From contig JAEZYS010000007.1 in assembly GCA_023418925.1 (NCBI GenBank), positions 17,843 through 81,842 of the forward strand: a stretch of 64,000 nt of DNA. Reading direction: 5' to 3'. Both the position numbers and the translations under genes were made by a program. Under the pieces are notes generated by a model. That model had not been told where the DNA came from. It saw nothing but the letters and a program-made list of their open reading frames with translations, and made no database searches. Below are positions 51,316-60,611 of this stretch, piece by piece (position 1 is the first letter of the stretch; each line of letters starts with the position of its first letter). Source of the stretch: Bacillota bacterium. Its GTDB lineage: Bacteria; Bacillota; Clostridia; Oscillospirales; Ruminococcaceae.

Positions 51316-52518
51316 ATGAGTACAAAAAAAACCGTTTTACTCGGAATAAGCGGAAGTATAGCCGCATATAAAATTGCAAATCTTGCAAGAATGTTAAAAA
51401 AATCAGGATATAATGTTTATGTTCTTATGACTGAAAATGCTCAAAACTTTATTCATCCACTTACTCTGGAAACGCTAACACAAAATAAATGTCTGATTGA
51501 TACTTTTGACAGAAATTTTGAATACAGTGTTGAGCATGTATCAATTGCAAAAAAGGCGGACGTTGTTTTACTTGCTCCTGCAAGTGCAAATGTAATAGGA
51601 AAAATTGCAAATGGAATTGCTGATGATATGCTCACTACCACTGTTATGGCTTGTACTTGCAAAGTAATTATTTCCCCCGCAATGAATCATAATATGTTCC
51701 ATAATCCGATTGTTCAGGATAACATAAATAAACTTAAACACTTTGGATATGAAATTATTCCTCCTGACAGCGGTATGCTTGCAAATGGTGACCTCGGGGA
51801 TGGAAGAATGCCGGACGAGGATATACTATATAATTATATTTACCGTGAAATTGCATATGATAAGGACTTGGCTGGCAAGAAAGTACTTGTAACTGCAGGT
51901 GCAACTTGTGAAGCTATAGACCCAGTCAGGTATATTACAAATCACTCAAGCGGTAAAATGGGGTATGCTGTAGCTAAGATTGCTGCCCTGAGAGGTGCTG
52001 AAGTTATTCTTGTTTCAGGAAAAGTAACCTTGATGCCGCCACCATTTATCAGCAAAATAATTAATGTTACATCTGCACATGAGATGTTTGAAGCAGTCAA
52101 AGCTAATTATTCTGACTGCGATTTAATTGTAAAAGCGGCGGCAGTTGCAGATTATCGTCCCGTGTATGTTTCTGATGAAAAGCTAAAAAAATCAGATAAA
52201 GAAATGAGCATAGAACTTTGCAGAACGGATGATATACTTAAATGGCTTGGTCAAAATAAAAAAGAAAACCAGGTTTTATGTGGTTTTGCAATGGAAACCC
52301 AAAATATGATTTCAAACGCCCAAAAGAAACTTTTAGAAAAGAATCTTGATATGATTGCTGCAAATAATCTTAAGGTTTGTGGTGCTGGATTCCAGAGTGA
52401 TACTAATGTACTTACTTTGATTACAAAAGAAAATATTATTGAGCTGCCAATTATGTCAAAGGAAGATGTTGCTTCAATATTACTTGATAAGCTTATTGAA
52501 AATAAAACAATAATTTAG
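51316..52518 (+). CDS. coaBC: Bifunctional phosphopantothenoylcysteine decarboxylase/synthetase
   Basis: Converts 4'-phosphopantothenate and cysteine to 4'-phosphopantetheine. The N-terminal CoaC flavin domain (residues 1-180) has GISGSIAAYK, the catalytic His in VEHVSIA, PASANVIGKIANGIADD and SPAMNHNMFHNP. The C-terminal CoaB domain has VTAGATCEAIDPVRYITNHSSGKMG, AAVADYRP, the conserved Lys in EKLKK, FAMETQN and AANNLKVCGAGF. 400 residues is normal. It is divergent from coaX. Confidence 0.97.
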   Translation: MSTKKTVLLGISGSIAAYKIANLARMLKKSGYNVYVLMTENAQNFIHPLTLETLTQNKCLIDTFDRNFEYSVEHVSIAKKADVVLLAPASANVIGKIANGIADDMLTTTVMACTCKVIISPAMNHNMFHNPIVQDNINKLKHFGYEIIPPDSGMLANGDLGDGRMPDEDILYNYIYREIAYDKDLAGKKVLVTAGATCEAIDPVRYITNHSSGKMGYAVAKIAALRGAEVILVSGKVTLMPPPFISKIINVTSAHEMFEAVKANYSDCDLIVKAAAVADYRPVYVSDEKLKKSDKEMSIELCRTDDILKWLGQNKKENQVLCGFAMETQNMISNAQKKLLEKNLDMIAANNLKVCGAGFQSDTNVLTLITKENIIELPIMSKEDVASILLDKLIENKTII

Positions 52519-52525
52519 CTGTATA

Positions 52526-52565
52526 AACAAAAACTCTTTTGTTTGTTCACAAAAGAGTTTTTGTT
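52526..52565. terminator. Bidirectional terminator between coaBC and the hydrolase gene
   Basis: AACAAAAACTCTTTTGT and its complement form a near-perfect stem with T-rich sequence on both sides, between two convergent genes. Confidence 0.9.
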
Positions 52566-52579
52566 ATTTGTAGCTTAAC

Positions 52580-53662
52580 TTAACTTCTCTGATCCTTATC
52601 AAGTTTAAAGTCAATAATATTATTTGTATTTTTATGAGCAAAAATATATCCGTCAAGACTAGTCAGATTATAGCAGACAGACCATTGCAGCTTGTCCGTG
52701 CCGTCATCCTCACGACAGCCAATATCAGTAAGAAGCGCAATAACTTTTTCACGTGACAAAACGTTGTTATTATCCAGGAGTGTCTTTTCAACTGTATCAT
52801 AGCGGTCAAATTCAGAGTACCCCTCACCAATATTCAAGCCATTGTATGCAACAAAGTTTGATGCAATCTGATAATCAGTTTCAGGATAAACAGTCTGAAG
52901 CTGTCCGTCCCAGTATTCAACAATAACCGATTTACTCGTTGCATCAGCAATAAGATAATGACAATCTACATCACCTGAAAAGTAGATATTATAATCTTTC
53001 AGCAGTTCAACAGCTTCATCAACATTTGCGGCTTTGTCCAGAACAAGCCTTATTGCTGTTGTAGTATTAAGTGTTACCTTGCTGTTGTCGTCAGTATAGT
53101 GATACTCCGGAACAGCAAGCAGTGCCATTGCAACTCCCTTTTCATTAACTCCGTCAAAAGGAAGATAAGGTGCTGCTAAAGTCAGAAAGCTGTCGGGCAG
53201 ATTGTCAGGAAGGCTATCCTCTGTATAACCTGCGTAAGTCAGATTGACTGTTGAAATTGATGCATAACCGTTTTTAGGAGTTGTTATTACTTGCAAGGAC
53301 GGGGAATAATCAAAATCAAAATTTCGTCCAAATATTACTTCTCCATTTTCATTTTTTGTTACAAAAGCAGTACATCCGTCACCTGTAAGTCCTAAATCTA
53401 TCGGTATACCTTTCATCAGACTCTTTGTTACAAAAGCTTCAATATCACTGTCACTTTTCGCTCCGGTTTTCAGAAATTCATCAAAGCCGTAATCTCCGTA
53501 ATACGTCATCTGATATAACGGATAGTCATCTTTTTTCGTCAGTGACGATAAGCTTCTTATTTCGTTGAAATACAAAGCTGTTACTGCAATAAGCAATGCA
53601 GCTATAACAACAAGTAGTACAATAAAAAACCGCAGAACCTTATTATGCTTTTTTGTTTTCAT
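52580..53662 (-). CDS. Membrane-anchored Ntn hydrolase of the C45/choloylglycine-hydrolase type
   Basis: A 360-residue protein with a basic start and one membrane anchor (residues 12-32), so the enzyme faces outside. The N-terminal nucleophile region reads GLTGDGCTAFVTKNENGEVIFGRNFDFDYSP, with Cys near residue 99, as in linear amide C-N hydrolases (penicillin acylase, acyl-CoA:6-APA acyltransferase, bile salt hydrolase superfamily). Later motifs are GVNEKGVAMALLAVPEY, TTTAIRLVLDKAANVDEAVELLKDYNI, CHYLIADATSKSVIVEY and NFVAYNG. Because the Cys is not at the N-terminus, self-processing would be needed. Substrate unknown. Confidence 0.86.
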   Translation of the reverse strand: MKTKKHNKVLRFFIVLLVVIAALLIAVTALYFNEIRSLSSLTKKDDYPLYQMTYYGDYGFDEFLKTGAKSDSDIEAFVTKSLMKGIPIDLGLTGDGCTAFVTKNENGEVIFGRNFDFDYSPSLQVITTPKNGYASISTVNLTYAGYTEDSLPDNLPDSFLTLAAPYLPFDGVNEKGVAMALLAVPEYHYTDDNSKVTLNTTTAIRLVLDKAANVDEAVELLKDYNIYFSGDVDCHYLIADATSKSVIVEYWDGQLQTVYPETDYQIASNFVAYNGLNIGEGYSEFDRYDTVEKTLLDNNNVLSREKVIALLTDIGCREDDGTDKLQWSVCYNLTSLDGYIFAHKNTNNIIDFKLDKDQRS

Positions 53663-53837
53663 AAATACAAACGCCCCTTAATATGTAAATTTCTTCTGCA
53701 TTACAAATTATACAGTACTTTTTGCGATAAATCAATAACCGCAGCTAATTTGCGTGCCAATGGTTCATGGATTCAGCTTAAAGTTTGCAGTGATATGTTT
53801 TAGGTTTGGAGTAGAAAATAAAAGTGCAGTATGAAAA

Positions 53838-54028
53838 CACCCTGATTTACCATACATAACACCACATAAGCTTAGACACACCTACCTTCGTATATGCTTC
53901 AATGTGGCGCAGATATAGAAACAGTTCGTTGTTTGCTCGGACATTCAGACATAGCTACTACAGCTGTGTACATTCATTCTAATTATAAGCTAATGCAGGA
54001 AGCTACGAATAATTTGAAGTTTACATAA
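53838..54028 (+). pseudogene. Tyrosine recombinase C-terminal relic 1
   Basis: The reading HKLRHTY, then after a one-base deletion SYMLQCGADIETVRCLLGHSDIATTAVYIH and SNYKLMQEATNNLKFT with stop at 54028, is the catalytic end of an XerC/D-type integrase: HxxR, LGHSD and the nucleophile Tyr of VYIH. The N-terminal 250 residues are missing and the frame breaks at about 53883. A hairpin AAAGCGTACT/AGCACGCTTT (54068-54110) and a tRNA-derived site follow, the layout of an integrated element's integrase end. Confidence 0.85.
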
Positions 54029-54118
54029 AAAGAATTTCGCACTTTTTTCTGAAAAATTAATAATAATAAAAAAAGCGTACTAAGTGAAATAACCCACAAA
54101 GCACGCTTTTATCGTATT

Positions 54119-54177
54119 TGGTGCGGATAAGGTGACTTGAACACCCACGGTATTGCTACCACTAGAACCTGAATCTA
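54119..54177 (-). other. tRNA-Leu 3'-half copy, probable attachment site
   Basis: On the minus strand these 59 bases are identical to the tRNA-Leu(CAG) at 43836-43922 from the start of the anticodon loop stem (TAGATTCAGG) through the encoded CCA. Left of it the match stops abruptly. It is 90 bases after the integrase relic. Such partial tRNA copies are att sites left by integrative elements. Its orientation is opposite to the intact tRNA gene in this window. Confidence 0.85.
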
Positions 54178-54251
54178 TTCTAATAAGTGCTAATCCATAA
54201 ATCCTCTAATTAGCCATGAAAAGACTTTTATAACACTACAAGCTCACGTCA

Positions 54252-55282
54252 TTAATTTAGCGTATATTCACCAATTTCTTTTACCAATGATTTGATTTCT
54301 AATTCTTGTTCTTCTGTTACCTTATAAAAATTTAAAAAATCTTGCTCTGTTACATCACTAACACCCGCTTGTTTAGCCGTCCATTCTATATAGGGTTTTA
54401 ATAAATTTGGATCTTGCTCCTTGAAAATATAATAATCCGTAATCATAACAACCTTTTCTGATTGTGAATGGGTTCCATCTTTCATATTGATGGCTGAAAA
54501 GAATTTTTTATCAGTAAGTTGATGTGTCATCTCATGGAAAGCTTGATAATATGTATCATTCATTTCTTCTTTTGTTTTAGGAATTTCAACTGCTGCTGTT
54601 AACTTATCAATAGACCAAATACCTCGTCCTTTTCCATTTAAGCTTACACATAAAAAATAGTGAGGACGTTTATCTGTATAAGCAAAAACTTTATATAGGT
54701 TATAATTTTTATCATTCGAAAACTTCTCAAATTCATCTATATAATTTTTGCTTTCTTTTATTTTGTTATCCCAGTATTTATGATAAAGTTCCTTTTCGTT
54801 ATCTATACATTGCATAAACGGAATGACAAATTGTGACTTAGCTTCTTCTGATACAGATTTATCATTTAATATAGCATCTTTCATGTCATCATAATTCGAA
54901 TATGAAAATGAACAGAAAGCAATATAGTTTACCTCATCAAAGTATTTTGCATATGCATTCGATAATTTTTTTGTGCTCTCAATTAAATTATTTGTATTAT
55001 TCTGCTTTGCACGAAATTCTTCAAAATCATTGATATAGTCTTGTGAGTATGTGAGTATAGGTTTGCGGGTGAATCTTTTAAATCGATATAATTAAAAACA
55101 TGGTATATTAAATCAGCATGGAACAGGGTATCTGTCGTTACAGAAAATTTATTGTCTTCTGAAATATTTGTTTCTATTTGATTTTGAACTGCTTGCTGTG
55201 TCTTAATATTATCATCATTTGAACATCCACATAGCGTAGCAATAATACTAAAACACCATATAATTAATATTTTCTTTATCAT
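54252..55282 (-). pseudogene. Lipoprotein with metalloprotease-like HExxH motif, frameshifted
   Basis: The first 80 residues (from 55282) carry a lipoprotein signal MIKKILIIWCFSIIATLCGCS. The frame then breaks at 55042-55057, where TGTGAGTA is present twice in tandem. Removing one 8-bp copy restores a single 340-codon frame (..NLYSQDYINDFEEF..) running to 54252. The C-terminal part has YYQAFHEMTHQLTDKKFF, an HExxH zinc site near the middle, and LEIKSLVKEIGEY at the end. It would be a surface zincin-like lipoprotein of unknown target. As it stands, only a 210-residue C-terminal piece without signal (start 54884) could be made. Confidence 0.85.
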
Positions 55283-55516
55283 ATATACTCCTCATAAATT
55301 TATGTCAGTGGTTTATTATCCGTGAACAACATGAGCCAGAATGTTTTCTTCAGTTGGTTACAATTCATATGATTTCATAATGTCCCTCCATTTTGCTTGT
55401 GATTATACCTATAATAATTGTATACTACTGCAAAAAGAGATTTTAGTCAATATAAAAAGAAAAAGCGTGAAAACCTTGTAAAATAGCCTCTAATTTTAAA
55501 GCACAGGCAAAAGAAA

Positions 55517-55620
55517 AACCTTGATTTACCCTATATGGCACCACATAAGCTTAGACACACATATGCTTCGTATATGCTTCAATGTGGGGCATATATTGAA
55601 ACAGTTCGGTGCTTGACTAG
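55517..55620 (+). pseudogene. Tyrosine recombinase C-terminal relic 2
   Basis: HKLRHTYASYMLQCGAYIETVRCL is read without a shift from 55544, then similarity ends. The preceding bases (CCTTGATTTACC..ATAT) match those before relic 1, so both descend from related integrases. The part with LGHSD and the nucleophile Tyr is missing. A terminator-like hairpin AAAATGGCTT/AAGCCATTTT lies at 55675-55722. Confidence 0.8.
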
Positions 55621-55786
55621 GATAGATGTACTAATGAAATTATCCAAAGTCGATTGGATTTATATAATATAATTAAAATGGCTTGAAACCTGAAATACAG
55701 ATCCAAAGCCATTTTAATTTTTGCACATATTTTCTTGCACACTTGCTAAACTTTTTTTGGAAATTAACTTTATTCTCTGTTTTATT

Positions 55787-58700
55787 TTAATAAACCAGAC
55801 TGCTATCTGTTTCTGCTCCTGCCCCAGCAGCAACATCTTCTGGAGCAAGGCTCTTCTTATCAATTACTACTGCATAGGAAGAAAAGTGTAGGAATTTCAT
55901 ATCTGTTGTTCCATCTCCACGGATCTCACTTGAACTCTGGAACTTAAGCTGTTTTGTATCTTCATTGTAATAATAAAGATTTGCAATAAGCCCCTTATTT
56001 TTCTTGTCAAGGTCTATTGAAAGTGTTGCTGTGAACCCTAAACTGCCCTCATATTTAAAAGTAAGCTGTTTTACATTTTTCTCTCTGGTAATGTTGTTAA
56101 TTACATCAACAGGAATTTTATTCAAGTTTGTTATTACTCCGAGATTTATGTTTGAAAAATCCGTGCCTGTTATACTTTTACCATTAATTGTCCATGTAAT
56201 GCCATTGCCCATGTCAAGAACCATGTCAATATCTTCGCCTGCAATTGTTTCAATCCATTCAGATTTTACGGTAGTTGAACCGTTCATATCAATTTTTACA
56301 GGTTTATCGTCTTTAGCAGCTTCAAGCTTATCTGTTATTGTTTTGCCTGTTCCGCCGTTTTCTTCAAGAAAAGGTTCTTTTTGGGTTATATTAACTGGAT
56401 TGGTTGTACTGCTTGAGCTGCTTGAACTGCTTGAACTGCTTGAGTTGTCTGAAGAAGAACTGGAATTCCATACAGCATAGAAAGTAACATTTGAAGACCC
56501 AATTGTGTATGATTTTATTGTTGATCCTGTCGGAGATGTTGCCCAACCACCAAATGTATAGCCTGTTTTTGTAAGGTTTCCTGTGTTACCTGCAAGAGTT
56601 ACTGCTAAACTGCTTTGATATGTATTGCTGTCATTCGGAACCGTACCGCCATCATTTCCATTGCCATTGTAGGTTATAGTGTAAGTTTTAGAAATCGCTT
56701 TCCATACAGCATAGAAAGTAACATTTGCAGACCCAATTGTGTATGACTTTATTGCTGAGCCTGTTGGAGATGTTGCCCAGCCGTCAAATGTATAGCCTGT
56801 TTTTGTAAGGTTTCCTGTGTTTCCTGCAAGAGTTACTGCTGAACCACTTTCATATGTATTGCTGTCAGTCGGAACTGTACCGCCCGTGTTTCCATATCCG
56901 CTATAGGTTATAGAATATTCTGGGTTTTTAGTCCATACAGCATAGAAAGTAACATTTGCAGACCCCATTGTGTATGATTTTATTACAGAGCCTGTTAGAG
57001 ATGTTGCCCAGCCACCGAATGTATAGCCAGTTCTTGTAAGGTTTCCCGTGTTGCCCAAAAGCGTTACAGAATCTCCGTCTGCATATTTACCGATGTCAGT
57101 TGGAATAGTTCCGCTGGTCGAACCATTACCATCATAGGTTACAGTATATGGAGTCGATATCCAGTGAGCTGTAAGCGTTATATTATCTGTAACTTTATTT
57201 GTAGTAAAATCCCACTTTGTGCTGCCACTATACCAACCTTCAAATCTGCAGTCAGTTTTTGTAGGGTCTGTCGGCTTTGCTGCATAATTGTTGTAATTTA
57301 TTGTCTGCGTATCAGGATTTGTTGAACCGCCGTCGGTACCAAATACTACATCATAGTGCTTTATATTCCATTTCGCATAAACTGTGATATTTGAAATTAT
57401 CGTTGTTGAAGCTGTAAATGTATCTCCTGTACAGTCTTCTTTGGTATTCCAACTGTCAAAATCATAGCCTGTTCTTGTGGGGTTTGTTGCAGGAAGTGTT
57501 ATTGTTCCGCTTGCTGATACTTCAGCTGTTTCAGAATAAGCATTCCCTCCGTTGCTGTTGAATGTAACTGTATATGTTGTTCCTGTTCCCTTGACTGAAA
57601 AGGTATATGTACCCTCATCAGAATCATCACTTTCAATAGTTATTGTTACTGTTTTTTCTCCTGTTGATGACGGGTCAAATTTTACTGTAAAAGTCGTTGA
57701 ACCACCGTTTGCTGCGATTGTACTGCTTAATGGCTGCTGAGTAACCGTAAAATCAGCAGCATTTGCTCCACTTACAGATACTTTCGGTGAACCAGTAAGG
57801 TTAAGATCTGCTGTTCCTGTATTTTTTATTGTAAAAGTACGTGTTACAGCTGAACCTGATACTATATTTAACGAGCCAAAATCAGTATTATTTGCTGCGC
57901 TTGGCGTAGTATCACCACTTGAAATTGAATTGCCGTTGCCCTGAACATCAATTTCAGGGGCTGTAATCCATACAGCATAAAGGGTAACATTTGCTGTTCC
58001 CATTGCAAAAGTGTTTCCACTTTGATACAAAGCAGCTCCACCTGACGTTGTTGACCAGCCACCGAATGTACAACCTGTTTTTGTAAGGTTTCCTGTGTTT
58101 CCAAGAACTGTTACGGTATCGCTGTTAATATATTCTGAACTGTCAGTTGGCACGAAACCGTTGTCGTTGCCATTGCCATTGTAAGTTACGGTATAGATCT
58201 GATCCCACTTTGCATAAATATCTTTATTGCCAAAATAGGAAGCCTTTATTCCGGTTTCTTGGTTACTAAATCCAGAATCTGAATACCAACCGTGGAACCT
58301 GTAGCCTGTCCTTGCAGTAGGGTTGCTGAATGTTACAGGATTGCTATAAGTATAATTTGCAGGATTAGTATGTGTCACGCCGTCCACATTATAATATGTA
58401 ATAGTATAAGTGTTCGGCGTCCAGTGAGCATAAACAGTAGTGTCCGATGATACAACTGTATCGGCATCAAATTTTGTTCCTCCGCTTGCTGCGGTATACC
58501 ATCCTTCAAATTTGCAGCCGTCTTTGGTCGGAGCTGTTGTTGGAAGAGTTACTTTACCGTTTGAATCTGATTTAGCTGTAGTAGGGCTTGCTTCTGTTGT
58601 TCCTTCGTTTTTGTTGAATGTAACGGTATAGGTTGTATCAACAAGAATTCCGGTTGTTACAGGTGGAGTAAATATAAGTCCTGCATTAACACTTGAAGCG

Positions 58701-59761
58701 TTTCTAATCGTAGCACCATTTAAATTAATTGGCGAAGATATCGCAATTCCGTCGGTATCGGTATCACCGGCTGCAACTGTATATCTGAATGTAAGTGCAG
58801 AAGTACCACTGCCAGACACATATGTAGCATAAACTGTTGAACTTCCTATTGTCAGAGGAAATCGAGGTGTTCCCGTTATTGTAACAGCTTCACTGTAGCC
58901 TATTGTAAAGTTAAGAACGTCACCAGTTATGTATGTGCCGTTTGACGGTGGGGTTATACCGGAGATTGTTGGGCTAAGAGCCACCCACTGTGCATAAACC
59001 GTCATATTGTCTGTTACAAGTGTTTTGTCATCAAAAGGTGTTCCGTTTCCGTCTGCTTGGGTATTCCAGCCGTCAAATGTATAGCCAGTTTTTGTGGGAG
59101 CGGTTGTCGGAAGAGTTACATTTCCGCTTAAATTCGTTTTGGCTGTAGCAGGGCTTGCTTCTGTTGTTCCGTAGTTGCTGTTAAAGGTTACGGTGTAGGA
59201 TGCAGGATTGCCAAAACTAAAAGTATTAAAATTAAGTTCTCCAACCGCAGCAGTTCCAGTAGAATAAAGAACAATCGTATCAACATCAGCTAATTTGCTA
59301 TAATCAATGCTAATTGACTCTGTTATTGGTTGACTGTTTATTAAGTTGCCATTATCATATGCTTCCAAACAGAATGACCAATCAGTAACTCCCAGTCTGT
59401 CTTCACATCCAAACGATGATAGAGAAAAATTAGTACTGCCTTTAATTACAAACCGCGCATCCGAATTGTCCACATTTGTCGTTAATGAACCATAGGAAAT
59501 ATAAATAGTTCTATCAGCTGTGCCTTCAAGTGCGTTTGCAGTAGAAGAAGATGCAAAAAAATCCACGGTAAAATCCGGTATATCAGTACTGTTGTAGTCA
59601 CCATCTGTTAGCTTTCCTGTAATAGTAGCATCACCAGTAAATATGACTGTTCCAGAAATAGGTGCTGCACGAACCTCAAAATCAAAGTCCGGAATAATCA
59701 TAAAAATCATACATGCTGAAATAACTGTACATAGGATGCGCTTTAGCTTTTTCATAAGCAT
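55787..59761 (-). CDS. Large secreted repeat protein: nine Listeria-Bacteroides (Flg_new) repeats and a choice-of-anchor D domain
   Basis: A 1324-residue secreted protein (start MLMKK or MKK at 59755; signal peptide to about residue 32, ending VRA-A). Nine repeats of about 70 residues of the InlB/Flg_new type, each YTVTYxGNG..TGYTFGGW..YAVW, lie at roughly 185-260, 375-590 and 735-1090. A SWM_repeat-like domain (SPTISGITPPSNGTYITGDVLNFTIGY) is at about 262-365 and an ASH-like domain (VTRTFTIKNTGTADLNL) at about 620-730. A poly-Ser hinge near 1100 leads to a C-terminal domain of about 200 residues. There is no LPXTG or SLH. It probably is an adhesin. The last three repeats are nearly identical. 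Confidence 0.88.
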   Translation of the reverse strand: MLMKKLKRILCTVISACMIFMIIPDFDFEVRAAPISGTVIFTGDATITGKLTDGDYNSTDIPDFTVDFFASSSTANALEGTADRTIYISYGSLTTNVDNSDARFVIKGSTNFSLSSFGCEDRLGVTDWSFCLEAYDNGNLINSQPITESISIDYSKLADVDTIVLYSTGTAAVGELNFNTFSFGNPASYTVTFNSNYGTTEASPATAKTNLSGNVTLPTTAPTKTGYTFDGWNTQADGNGTPFDDKTLVTDNMTVYAQWVALSPTISGITPPSNGTYITGDVLNFTIGYSEAVTITGTPRFPLTIGSSTVYATYVSGSGTSALTFRYTVAAGDTDTDGIAISSPINLNGATIRNASSVNAGLIFTPPVTTGILVDTTYTVTFNKNEGTTEASPTTAKSDSNGKVTLPTTAPTKDGCKFEGWYTAASGGTKFDADTVVSSDTTVYAHWTPNTYTITYYNVDGVTHTNPANYTYSNPVTFSNPTARTGYRFHGWYSDSGFSNQETGIKASYFGNKDIYAKWDQIYTVTYNGNGNDNGFVPTDSSEYINSDTVTVLGNTGNLTKTGCTFGGWSTTSGGAALYQSGNTFAMGTANVTLYAVWITAPEIDVQGNGNSISSGDTTPSAANNTDFGSLNIVSGSAVTRTFTIKNTGTADLNLTGSPKVSVSGANAADFTVTQQPLSSTIAANGGSTTFTVKFDPSSTGEKTVTITIESDDSDEGTYTFSVKGTGTTYTVTFNSNGGNAYSETAEVSASGTITLPATNPTRTGYDFDSWNTKEDCTGDTFTASTTIISNITVYAKWNIKHYDVVFGTDGGSTNPDTQTINYNNYAAKPTDPTKTDCRFEGWYSGSTKWDFTTNKVTDNITLTAHWISTPYTVTYDGNGSTSGTIPTDIGKYADGDSVTLLGNTGNLTRTGYTFGGWATSLTGSVIKSYTMGSANVTFYAVWTKNPEYSITYSGYGNTGGTVPTDSNTYESGSAVTLAGNTGNLTKTGYTFDGWATSPTGSAIKSYTIGSANVTFYAVWKAISKTYTITYNGNGNDGGTVPNDSNTYQSSLAVTLAGNTGNLTKTGYTFGGWATSPTGSTIKSYTIGSSNVTFYAVWNSSSSSDNSSSSSSSSSSSSTTNPVNITQKEPFLEENGGTGKTITDKLEAAKDDKPVKIDMNGSTTVKSEWIETIAGEDIDMVLDMGNGITWTINGKSITGTDFSNINLGVITNLNKIPVDVINNITREKNVKQLTFKYEGSLGFTATLSIDLDKKNKGLIANLYYYNEDTKQLKFQSSSEIRGDGTTDMKFLHFSSYAVVIDKKSLAPEDVAAGAGAETDSSLVY

Positions 59762-59931
59762 TTCTCCTTAAAGAGTAGTTATTTGTCTAAAGTGTAATTG
59801 AATTTATTATATACTATTTATTGGATGAAATCTATACTATCATTAACAGTTACTTATTAAAATTAAAACAATAAAGATATTCTATTATTCGTCTATTCGT
59901 GAAATATTAATTTAATTGCTGTATCCTCTAC
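59762..59931. other. Upstream region of the large repeat protein
   Basis: About 170 AT-rich bases separate the adhesin start from the IS5 relic. They must hold the adhesin promoter. I see no terminal repeat of the IS on this side, so the left end of the relic is lost. Confidence 0.5.
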
Positions 59932-60611
59932 TTATGTAAGTTTTTTCTTTGCTGCATACTGTCCGCTGACCGAAAGCTTCTTTATCTGTGATGGTTTTCT
60001 GTTGATTTGATACTTGATTTTCTTACCCTTGTTATTTTTTTTGATTGCATCGTCACGCTTGTTTGCACCTGTATATCCGCTATCTCCGTAGACCTCATGC
60101 TCGTCACCGTTGAGCAGCTTTGAAGTAACCGTTACGTCATGTTCATTTGCACTTGTAACCTCAAGATGATGAACTAAACCGGTATCTTTATCAACACCGA
60201 TGTGTGCCTTGTAACCAAAGTGCCATTCATTGCCTTTCTTGACCTGATGAGCATCCTTATCACGCTTTTTCTCCTTGTTCTTTGTTGATGAAGGTGCGGC
60301 AATTATTGTGGAATCTACTATGGTTCCACGCTTTAATATCAGCTGCTTTCTGCTGAGAATATTATCACCTTATGAAACAGTTTTTCCTTGTTATAGAAAA
60401 ACACGATATCGAGGGTTGCGAAAACAGACCACCAAATTGAATATTATGTTTGCTTTGGCAAACCTGTATCTGGCTGACAGAAAATCTCTGACGGCTTGAT
60501 TTGGTATGCCATAAGTAATCAAAATAGGGATGGTTTTCACATTTGTGCTCTGATTGTGTGGAAAGCTGGATCAGTTTATAAGTTGGGTGACATTGTACGG
60601 TATTGCCCTAG
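59932..60611. mobile_element. IS5-family relic with an internal inversion
   Basis: On the minus strand, 60360 to 59932 encodes the middle of an IS5-type transposase: KRGTIVDSTIIAAPSSTKNK (first catalytic Asp), KKGNEWHFGYKAHIGVD, GLVHHLEVTSANEHDVT and VYGDSGYTGANKR (second Asp). On the plus strand, 60383-60499 encodes its C-terminus: YRKTRYRGLRKQTTKLNIM and FALANLYLADR. The two parts face opposite ways, so an inversion split the gene and the part with the catalytic Glu is gone. A terminal repeat TTGTACGGTATTGCC ends at 60607, followed by CTAG. It is dead but marks the source family of the MITE at 19142-19251. Confidence 0.85.

Noticed and set aside
54119..54177. Second tRNA-Leu gene
   Set aside because: Only the part from the anticodon arm to CCA is present; the acceptor 5' strand and D arm are missing, so it is an attachment-site copy.
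43836..54177. Whole segment as a genomic island between tRNA and att copy
   Set aside because: The two copies are inverted and the segment carries core pantothenate and CoA genes, so simple integration is unlikely.
56390..59200. Periodic repeats of about 200 bases
   Set aside because: They are the coding repeats of the adhesin, not a noncoding array.
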